Source: Streptomyces sp. NRRL WC-3742 (lineage in GTDB: Bacteria; Actinomycetota; Actinomycetes; Streptomycetales; Streptomycetaceae). Taken from it: a DNA stretch of 64,000 nucleotides. The stretch spans positions 1 through 64,000 of the forward strand of contig NZ_JOCF01000013.1 of assembly GCF_000720635.1 (NCBI RefSeq), given 5' to 3'. Of the stretch, positions 57,854 through 64,000 are shown piece by piece (positions within the stretch are counted from its first letter, which is position 1; the number at the start of each line of letters is the position of its first letter). A program made the position numbers and the translations under genes. Under the pieces are notes generated by a model, which was given only the letters and a program-made list of their open reading frames with translations, made no database searches and was not told where the DNA came from.

Positions 57854-60037
57854 GTGAGCGGGCGGGAGAACGTGGAACAGCCGCTGCCGCAGCACGTGGT
57901 CAACAGTCTGCCGGGGAACGTGCACGGCCAGATCGCCCAGGTCGGCAGCGTTCACGGGGGCATCACCTTCAACTACCACGCGTCGCAGTCCCCGGACCAG
58001 GTGTCCCGCCGTCCTGACCAGGTCCCCCGGCCGCCGCATCGCTTCGTCAACCGCGAGTGGGCGCTCGCTGAGCTGGACGGTGTATTGGCTGACGCCGAGG
58101 ATGTCAGGGGCTGCCCTATCGGGGTGTTCAGCGGTCTTCCCGGCATCGGGAAGAGTGCCGCTGCCCGGCAGTGGGCTCACCGTCACCAGGAGCGCTTTCC
58201 GGGTGGCCAGTTCTACGTGGACTTCGGGGCCCTGTCCGGTGGTGCCGGCGGGGACGTGTCGGAAGCGCTCGCGATGTGTCTGCGGGGCCTGGGTGTGTAC
58301 GACCCCTACCTGCCGGCCAGGCTCGCCGACCGTGCCGCGCTCTACCGGACCCTGTCAGCCGACCGGCGGATGCTGGTGGTGCTGGACGACGTCAGCCAGC
58401 CGGCACAGGTCACCGCGCTGCTGCCCCAGGGCGTCGGCAGCGCGGTGCTCGCCACCAGCACCTGGAGGTTGGGAGAACTCGCCCTCGACGGGGCCACACT
58501 GCTCCACCTCGACGTCCTCGACCGGGACAGCTCACTGGAGCTCCTGGCTGCGCTCTGTGAGCAGCGGCGGGTCGATGCCGAGCCGGACGCTGCAGGAGAG
58601 CTGGTCGGGCTGTGCGGGGGGCTGCCGATGGCGCTGCGGCTTTGCGCCGCCCGTTTGATGACCCACCGGCGGCTGACGATCGGAGCGCTCGTCGATGAAC
58701 TGGCCGACGAGCAGAGCCGGTTCGCACGGATCGCTGCATCGGCCGGCAGAGAGGAGCGAACCATGGCGGCCGCACTCGAACTCGTCTACCGGGACCTCCC
58801 TGACACCGCCGCGAAGGTCTATCGCATCCTGGGCTGTCTGCCCAACCAGGCGTTCGACACCGCTCTGACGGCGCTGGTGTCCGGGCACTCCCGGGAGGCC
58901 GCCCAGGAGGCGCTCGACACCCTTGAGGCAGCGAGCCTGCTGACAGGCTCCGAGGACGGCCGGTACACCGTGCACGGCCTGGTCCGGCTGCACGCAAGGG
59001 ACATGTCCCGGCGGCTCGACCCGCCCGGAACGGAGCGGGAGGTGGTCCGCTTGGCGAGCGGCCACTACAGGGCCCTGGCACTGCTGGCGGACCTTGCGGT
59101 CCGGGCCGACCGCCTGAGGATCACCGAGCCCACCGAAGTCCTCGGATCCGGTGCCCGCGACCCGGAGAGCAGCGGCAACGGGCCGTTCGAGAGCTCGGGC
59201 AATTCCCGGCAGGACGCCCTGGACTGGCTGGAAGCCGAACGCGGTGACATTCTCGCGGTCCTCAGGGCCGCCGCGACGTTCGGCTTCGACCGTCATACGT
59301 GGCAACTGACGGAGGCGTTCACCGTGCTCTTCCTGCACCACCGGCACGTCGCGGACTGGCGCGAGTCCCTGGAGTTGGGAGCCGCCGCAGCGAACCGCGA
59401 CGGACAACCGGCGGCCGAGGCAAGGCTGCGCAGCCTGCTCTCCCGGCCGCTGCTCGACCTGGGCCGGGACGACGAGGCGCGCGAACATCTGGAGACCGCG
59501 GACCGTTTGGCGGTGGAATCGGGCCGCATCGACCTCCAGGCATCGGTGCAAGAGTTCCTGGGCCGCTACTGGGACCGGCACGACCCGGCCCGCGCAGCCG
59601 ACGCGTACCGGGCCTCGCTCGCGCTGAACCTCCAAGCCGGAGAGGGGCGCGGCGCCGCGCTGGCCCGGTACTTCCTCGGCTGCGCACAGAGCGTCGGTGG
59701 CGATCACGTCGCCGCCCTGGCCGGCCTTGCAGAGGCGAGAGCGGGCCTCCTCGCCCGCGGAGACGCCCGGATGGCGGCGCGGGTGCTGGCCGACCTGGGC
59801 CGAACGAAAGCACGCCGCGGAGACCGTGCAGGGGCGGTGACCGATTTGCGGCAGGCCGTCACAGACCTTCGCGCAGAGGGGGCGTCCCACTACGAGGCAC
59901 GGGCCCTGGAGGACCTCGCGGACCTGCTGGACGATCCGGCGGAGACGCGGGACTGCCTGCGCAGGGCACTCGCGGTCTACGAGGAGGGCGGGAGCCCCCA
60001 CGCGGCGGAGGTCCTGTCCCGGCTCACCAGCGGCTGA
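57854..60037 (+). CDS. NLR-like NB-ARC/TPR protein 2 with N-terminal BASS-like motif
   Basis: 727 aa from GTG 57854 (GGAAGG upstream). Residues 21-42 hold the motif GNVHGQIAQVGSVHGGITF. Its core Q-x-GSVHGGI recurs in the membrane protein at 62047-62691. The NB-ARC part has P-loop GLPGIGKSAA (94-103), Walker B MLVVLDDV (173-180), GLCGGLPMALRLC and YTVHGLVRLHARDMS (winged helix/MHD-like). From ~residue 450 TPR-like repeats follow (LDLGRDDEAREHLETADRLA, ARAADAYRASLALNLQAGEG, ALARYFLGCAQSVGGDHVAAL). It is a predicted STAND sensor with a different amyloid code from NLR1. The 3' end overlaps the antiparallel glycosyltransferase-like gene 2 by 61 bp. Confidence 0.92.
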   Translation: MSGRENVEQPLPQHVVNSLPGNVHGQIAQVGSVHGGITFNYHASQSPDQVSRRPDQVPRPPHRFVNREWALAELDGVLADAEDVRGCPIGVFSGLPGIGKSAAARQWAHRHQERFPGGQFYVDFGALSGGAGGDVSEALAMCLRGLGVYDPYLPARLADRAALYRTLSADRRMLVVLDDVSQPAQVTALLPQGVGSAVLATSTWRLGELALDGATLLHLDVLDRDSSLELLAALCEQRRVDAEPDAAGELVGLCGGLPMALRLCAARLMTHRRLTIGALVDELADEQSRFARIAASAGREERTMAAALELVYRDLPDTAAKVYRILGCLPNQAFDTALTALVSGHSREAAQEALDTLEAASLLTGSEDGRYTVHGLVRLHARDMSRRLDPPGTEREVVRLASGHYRALALLADLAVRADRLRITEPTEVLGSGARDPESSGNGPFESSGNSRQDALDWLEAERGDILAVLRAAATFGFDRHTWQLTEAFTVLFLHHRHVADWRESLELGAAAANRDGQPAAEARLRSLLSRPLLDLGRDDEAREHLETADRLAVESGRIDLQASVQEFLGRYWDRHDPARAADAYRASLALNLQAGEGRGAALARYFLGCAQSVGGDHVAALAGLAEARAGLLARGDARMAARVLADLGRTKARRGDRAGAVTDLRQAVTDLRAEGASHYEARALEDLADLLDDPAETRDCLRRALAVYEEGGSPHAAEVLSRLTSG

Positions 60038-61734
60038 CCGGTCGAGGACGAATGCTGGTCCCGGAGCAGCAGTTCCTGCCCGAGCGAGCCGCGACGCACC
60101 GTCACTGTGACGCCGATCGGTGGTACGCCGAGGCGTAGACAGGTGTACACCGCTGCGGCAGCGGTTCCTGGATCCGGGCATGAACCGGATACGGCGGCGA
60201 CTTCGACCGTCCCCCCACCACGCACGCCGACCAGGCACCCACTCTCACCGGAGACAGCGGCCAGCCGGGCACCGGGGGAATCGGCCAGCAGCTCGGTGAT
60301 CCGCCGTCGGCCGTCTTCGGAGGAGAAGACGGCCGCGCGGACCAGGACGGTGGTGGCGCTCTCGGCGAGCCGAGTGTCCGGCTCGTCCACGTCGGAGGCC
60401 AGATGCCGGAAAGTGTCCGCAGTCTCCGCCAGTTCGCCCGCCAGCACGGCCGGGAACCGCTCCAGCTCCACCTCGACCGCGCCTGCCTGGACACTGGTAA
60501 CCGTGGTGCGGACCAGGTGCGAACAAGGCGGTGTGGCGCCGGGGAGCGGCAGCGGGAAGGCGCGAGCGGTACGGGAGGGCCGTTTCGGAGGGGCCAGGCC
60601 GAGCAGGTCGTAGACCGTCTCCCGGAGCCGGGGGAGTGCCTCGCCGGGAGCGGCGAACGCCATGGAGGTGACCAGGTCGTAACGGTCCGGGCGGTGATCG
60701 GCCAGGGCTGCCTCGAGCTGTACGGGCAGGGGCTGTGAAGTGTCCAGCCAGGGGGCCTTCGCGCGCAGGGCCCAGCCTGCGGTGTCGGGGACGGCTTCGG
60801 AGCCGAAGGCGGCGAGCAGGACAGGCCGTCCGATCGCTGCACCGTACATCGTCACCGATCCGTGGTCCCCGATCACCACATCTGCGGCGACCAGAGCCTG
60901 CTGCCAGCCGTCCGTAGGGTCGATGGTGGTCAGTCCGGCCTCCACAGCCGTCCGCTGGAGGACGCCCACCTGCCAGGCGCCGTGCCCGGACCAAACATTG
61001 GGGTGCAGGACCAGAGCGACCCGGTACTCGTCGGTCGGGAGCAGTGCCAAGAGCTCGGCAGGCAGCCCCGGGTGGCGTCCGGCCAGCGACTCCGTGCCCC
61101 AGGTCGAGGTCACCAGTACCAGTCGCTGACCGGGGAGCAGACCGAGGGCCGACCGATACCGTTCGCGCCACCGCTCGCTGGCGAGGAGACGGTCGTAGCA
61201 GGGGTCGCCCACCAGCACTGTCCTGCCGACCGTGCCGGGGTGGAAGGACGCCAACTGGGCCTCCTGGGCGGGGTGCGACACCGCGAGCCAGGCCCGGCGG
61301 GCCGCCAGCAACGCGTCTGGGACCAGGCCGGACAGCCGCGTGCCCGGACCGGCCGAGTCCGGAACCTGCTTCTGGAAACCGATGCCGTGGGGCAGGACCA
61401 GGACCGGGTACCCGCCCGGCGGGACGGTGAGGTTCTCCGACGCGGAGATCACCAGATCGGGAGAGCACTCGGCCAGCTGCGGCCACAGCATGGTGCGACA
61501 GCCCAGCGAGCGCAGCTGGTCGAGGACACCGTCGTTGAAGGCGGACGTCGGGTCATACGCGAAGACCACGGAGACTCGGGCGTCATCGCGGAGTACCTCC
61601 GGAACCACATCCAGCACGCGTACGAGCGAAGTGACCGTCCGCGCGGCCACGACCACGGTTCGCTCGCCCTCGAACGTTCGCCAGCGGTGGGCATCCGCCC
61701 CCACAGGGACGTGAATGCGCTCATAGGGATCCAT
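59977..61734 (-). CDS. Glycosyltransferase-like protein 2
   Basis: 585 aa, paralogue of 55961-57712 with the same order of motifs: TVVVAARTVTSLVRVLDVVP, VLPHGIGFQKQVPDS, VLVGDPCYDRLLAS, LVTSTWGTESLAGRHPGLP, ALVLHPN, and DVVIGDHGSVTMYGAAIGRP. The ATG at 61734 has GGAGG six bases upstream and needs nothing from upstream. A 4.4-copy 7-bp repeat lies about 45-75 bp before it. An upstream ATG at 61819 would enter this frame if one repeat unit were lost. Donor and acceptor are unknown; wall or surface polymer modification is plausible. Predicted soluble. Confidence 0.85.
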   Translation of the reverse strand: MDPYERIHVPVGADAHRWRTFEGERTVVVAARTVTSLVRVLDVVPEVLRDDARVSVVFAYDPTSAFNDGVLDQLRSLGCRTMLWPQLAECSPDLVISASENLTVPPGGYPVLVLPHGIGFQKQVPDSAGPGTRLSGLVPDALLAARRAWLAVSHPAQEAQLASFHPGTVGRTVLVGDPCYDRLLASERWRERYRSALGLLPGQRLVLVTSTWGTESLAGRHPGLPAELLALLPTDEYRVALVLHPNVWSGHGAWQVGVLQRTAVEAGLTTIDPTDGWQQALVAADVVIGDHGSVTMYGAAIGRPVLLAAFGSEAVPDTAGWALRAKAPWLDTSQPLPVQLEAALADHRPDRYDLVTSMAFAAPGEALPRLRETVYDLLGLAPPKRPSRTARAFPLPLPGATPPCSHLVRTTVTSVQAGAVEVELERFPAVLAGELAETADTFRHLASDVDEPDTRLAESATTVLVRAAVFSSEDGRRRITELLADSPGARLAAVSGESGCLVGVRGGGTVEVAAVSGSCPDPGTAAAAVYTCLRLGVPPIGVTVTVRRGSLGQELLLRDQHSSSTGQPLVSRDRTSAAWGLPPSS

Positions 61735-62046
61735 CGTGTACCTCCGCTCGACCGCAGGATCCCACAGCGCAGATCAGGCGGCTCGCGGCTCGCGGCTCGC
61801 GGCTCGCGGCATTCTCCATACCGCACGGCGGCACGTAGGGCAACCGTTCCACCTCCCTGCTGCCAGAAGCGAGCAACGCCGAGCCGTGCACAGGCTCCGT
61901 ACAGGTGCCAAGCCTATCCGCTCCTGAGAAACCCACTGGTCAGGAGCATGGAGAGCCAACCCAACACGGGATCGCGCACCCAGGTCCGGCTTCTGCCCGG
62001 AGCAGGCGGTGAGTCAGTACCCGTGCCGCGCTGATCCAGCCCAGAC
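61735..62046. other. Leader/intergenic region of glycosyltransferase-like gene 2
   Basis: 312 bp containing the (GGCTCGC) repeat and a short upstream frame from ATG 61819 that ends in TGA overlapping the start of the main gene. No other gene. Confidence 0.45.
61780..61810. repeat. (GGCTCGC)x4.4 heptanucleotide tandem repeat
   Basis: Four perfect 7-bp units plus three bases, in the upstream region of glycosyltransferase-like gene 2. It has the same unit length as the tract in paralogue 1 but a different sequence, so the two arose separately or diverged. Confidence 0.95.
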
Positions 62047-62691
62047 TTACACCTGCCTGGGTTCGTCGCGGGTGAAGAGCCACAGGCCGATGTACAGCGG
62101 GGCAAACACGAGGGCAAGGACGAGACACACCACAGAGGCCGAAACGATGCTCCACCTGTCCCGGAGGCCACGGGGATTCCTGCCCGCGATCCAAAGACCA
62201 CAGACGCCGACCACCCCGATATTGAGGACCGTCCACCAACTCCAGCCACACTGGGTTAGAGCCGAGGCAGCCAGCACGGTCGTCGACGGGCCGCGCCAGT
62301 CCAGGGACTTCCCCACGTCCCAGCCGTCATGAGGGGGTTGTGGTAGGGAAAGGATGCCGAGCGCGACCAATGCTGTGGCGACGAACGAAATTCCAATGGA
62401 GTGTGACGCAACCCAGGCTGTGATGGGAACCGTCCATTCGGAAGGAGCAGCCAGACTGCTGCAGGCTGCGGCCAGCCCTGAGAGTGGGGTGCCTCCGTGC
62501 GTCAGACCGTACACAGCTGCGCATCCGGCCAGCGATGCCACTAACCGCCAGAGCAAGCCCGTCCAGCTCCAGTAGGCGCGCCTGATCGCCCTATTCATCA
62601 CATGTATGCCGCCATGGACGGACCCTGCCTGAATGAGAGTTCCATTGACCTGCCCACCATGGACCGCGTTGTGGCTGTCGTGGTTCTTCAC
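62047..62691 (-). CDS. Four-helix membrane protein with BASS-like motif (candidate effector)
   Basis: 214 aa from GTG 62691 (weak RBS; the frame is open further up but overlaps the next gene). Residues 10-32 carry VHGGQVNGTLIQAGSVHGGI, sharing Q-x-GSVHGGI with NLR protein 2. Four hydrophobic segments follow: LLWRLVASLAGCAAVYGLTH, GISFVATALVALGILSLP, TVLNIGVVGVCGLWIAG and VVCLVLALVFAPLYIGLWLF. The motif at the N-terminus and membrane helices at the C-terminus suggest an amyloid-activated membrane effector for NLR2. The encoding gene is ~2 kb beyond the NLR2 stop, behind the glycosyltransferase-like gene on the same strand. Confidence 0.82.
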   Translation of the reverse strand: MKNHDSHNAVHGGQVNGTLIQAGSVHGGIHVMNRAIRRAYWSWTGLLWRLVASLAGCAAVYGLTHGGTPLSGLAAACSSLAAPSEWTVPITAWVASHSIGISFVATALVALGILSLPQPPHDGWDVGKSLDWRGPSTTVLAASALTQCGWSWWTVLNIGVVGVCGLWIAGRNPRGLRDRWSIVSASVVCLVLALVFAPLYIGLWLFTRDEPRQV

Positions 62692-62822
62692 GGCCTGGAC
62701 AGTAGCGCGGCAAGCGGACAGCCACCGCCCCTGGCCGAAACGGAGGTCCCCCAACCTGCGTGGTGGCTGATCAACTCCCTTTCGGGCTCGCCGTACAAAT
62801 TCGCGAGCCGGGTCGCTCGGGT

Positions 62823-63275
62823 TCAGCGGTTGGTGCCCGCGTTTCGGGACTGTTGCCGCTGCCATGCCCCGGGGGCGGTGAAGGGAACCCAGCCGCGTAC
62901 GTGCCGGGGCTCGATGTACAGCACGTTTTCGATCCGGTTGTGGGGTCCCCAGCCCACGCCCACGCCGCCCGTCACCAGCACGAAGGCGCCCGGCGGGACG
63001 TGCCAGCCTTCGAACCAGGCATCGTGGGTGTCGCCGGAGTCGCACCAGTGGACCACTGCCTTCGACCCGCGCTTGCCTCGCTGGTAGACGTTCGCCACCC
63101 GCAGCATTCGGGTGCCGGCCCCGTGGTGGGCCTCCTGCTCACGCAACAGCCAAGTCCACTGGGAGGCCAGTGCCTCCTGGCGCCGTCGGCTCCGTACCCG
63201 CGATACCAGCAGCAGAGGGCCGAGTACGCAGGCTGCCAGGAGGAGCACGAGGAGGTGCGGGGTCACGTTCGCCAT
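62823..63275 (-). CDS. Membrane-anchored hypothetical protein, 150 aa
   Basis: The ATG at 63275 gives a single N-terminal helix (HLLVLLLAACVLGPLLLV) followed by a basic stop-transfer VRSRRR. A soluble, Gly/Trp-rich, probably beta domain follows (HWCDSGDTHDAWFEGWHVPP, GPHNRIENVLYIEPRHVRGW). TATAGAT lies just upstream, so a leaderless start is possible. Unknown function. It is 131 bp upstream of the BASS-motif membrane protein on the same strand, perhaps one operon. Confidence 0.78.
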   Translation of the reverse strand: MANVTPHLLVLLLAACVLGPLLLVSRVRSRRRQEALASQWTWLLREQEAHHGAGTRMLRVANVYQRGKRGSKAVVHWCDSGDTHDAWFEGWHVPPGAFVLVTGGVGVGWGPHNRIENVLYIEPRHVRGWVPFTAPGAWQRQQSRNAGTNR

Positions 63276-63684
63276 GGCCCTATCTATACCCGACAAGCCC
63301 CTTCGTGTGCCATGCAATCCTGCCCGCGGCAGACGCCTGAAGGGCCATTCGTATTCGATCAATTATCGGTGGTGCACGTCACACTTCGCCGCATGATCGG
63401 CCAACTTCCTTTCCCTGTCGGAGGACCAGCGATCCAGAGCTTCGGGCTCCAAGATGCCAGCGCCCGGCAGGTCAGTTCGACCTCGTCGGTGCGCTTGCGG
63501 AGGCGCGAGGGTCGTCGGGCTGGCGTGACGCCCGCAATCCCGGGCCAGCGTCCTGTGCTGGGCAGCAGAACGGCTCTGGCCAGCGGGTTCGACACCAGTA
63601 GTGTCCGCGGAGGAAGGTAGGGGCTTGGCGGCGTCCGCCAGGCGGCGGACGGCGCGAGGCCCGGCCCGATGGCGAGGAGCGGCA
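63276..63684. other. Divergent intergenic region
   Basis: 409 bp between the membrane-anchored gene and the DUF5131 gene. No gene is seen. Confidence 0.3.
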
Positions 63685-64000
63685 GTGAGCGATCGAAGCG
63701 CTATCGAGTGGACGGAAGCAACCTGGAATCCGACCACCGGCTGCGACCGCGTGTCCGCCGGCTGCGACAACTGCTACGCCCTGACCCTGGCCAAGCGTTT
63801 GAAGGCGATGGGCGCCGCCAAGTACCAGACGGACGGAGACTCGCGAACGTCCGGCCCCGGCTTCGGACTTGCACTGCACCCGGACGCCCTCGACATCCCG
63901 AGGCGATGGCACAGCCCCCGGGTCGTGTTCGTGAACTCCATGAGCGACCTCTTCCACGCCCGGGTGCCGCTGCCGTTCGTCCGGGACGTGTTCCAAATCA
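63685..64000 (+). CDS. DUF5131 / phage Gp37-Gp68 family protein, N-terminal part
   Basis: The GTG at 63685 has GAGGAG upstream. The product starts MSDRSAIEWTEATWNPTTGC. It carries the three-Cys motif GCDRVSAGCDNCYA (C-x6-C-x2-C), as in the Gp37/Gp68 family, which resembles radical-SAM cluster-binding loops. LALHPDALDIPRRWHSPRVVFVNSMSDLFH is the conserved continuation. The gene runs off the window after 105 codons. In many genomes the next gene is the three-Cys-motif partner TcmP, so one is expected just to the right. Confidence 0.93.
   Translation, partial: MSDRSAIEWTEATWNPTTGCDRVSAGCDNCYALTLAKRLKAMGAAKYQTDGDSRTSGPGFGLALHPDALDIPRRWHSPRVVFVNSMSDLFHARVPLPFVRDVFQI

Noticed and set aside
14196..64000. 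A third copy of the tRNA-Pro att repeat
   Set aside because: I looked for the 40-bp sequence and its T-arm core to the right of 12,674 and saw none by eye. A string search would settle it.

Overview
The window is very GC-rich, with Streptomyces-type codon use, SsgA-like sporulation proteins, two resuscitation-promoting factors and many NB-ARC/TPR proteins. It reads as a chromosome of Streptomyces or a close relative such as Kitasatospora. I worked by eye only. Family names rest on recognised motifs, and no search was run.

Layout. 1-7.6 kb is ordinary core-like chromosome: two conserved hypothetical genes, two adjacent Rpf muralytic enzymes, an AlkB-type dioxygenase, a TesB-type thioesterase, a DUF1684 protein and an MFS exporter, ending at a tRNA-Pro(GGG). 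From there an accessory zone begins. A 40-bp direct repeat of the tRNA 3' end (7590 and 12635) bounds a ~5.1-kb integrated element. It carries two tyrosine recombinases and a two-repeat type I-E-like CRISPR remnant. A third, decayed integrase lies just beyond the second repeat. A frameshifted asparaginase follows.

16.4-38.7 kb looks like a biosynthetic gene cluster. Its genes are an aldehyde dehydrogenase, an aromatic amino acid ammonia-lyase translationally coupled to a phenolic acid decarboxylase, a flavin monooxygenase, two EF-hand proteins, an unrecognised 580-aa helical protein, and a coupled operon of methyltransferase, single-module PKS and acyl-CoA oxidase-like protein. A second acyl-CoA oxidase-like gene is present. 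The PKS order is acyl-CoA ligase/ACP/KS/AT/ACP/TE. The inferred chemistry is an aryl acid from Tyr or Phe, loaded and extended once with methylmalonyl-CoA without beta-reduction. Debris lies around it: a nucleotide pyrophosphokinase pseudogene, a fragment paralogous to the 580-aa protein, and IS5 and IS21 remnants.

38.7-53 kb holds mostly unrecognised genes: two SsgA-like proteins, an unknown 444-aa protein, an IS110 remnant, a 746-aa protein with two Cys/His modules, a Fic protein and three Streptomyces-type hypotheticals.

53.3-63.3 kb is the most interesting part. Two NB-ARC/TPR (NLR-like) proteins each carry an N-terminal RHIM/BASS-like amyloid-signalling motif. Each motif matches one on a different candidate effector: a small Bell-like helical protein divergent from NLR1, and a four-helix membrane protein near NLR2. 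Two paralogous glycosyltransferase-like genes lie antiparallel to the NLR genes. Both have heptanucleotide tandem repeats at their 5' ends: 11 perfect copies in one, 4.4 in the other. These look like phase-variation switches. The combination suggests a regulated-cell-death or anti-phage island with switchable surface-modification genes. The window ends inside a DUF5131 (phage Gp37/Gp68-like) gene.
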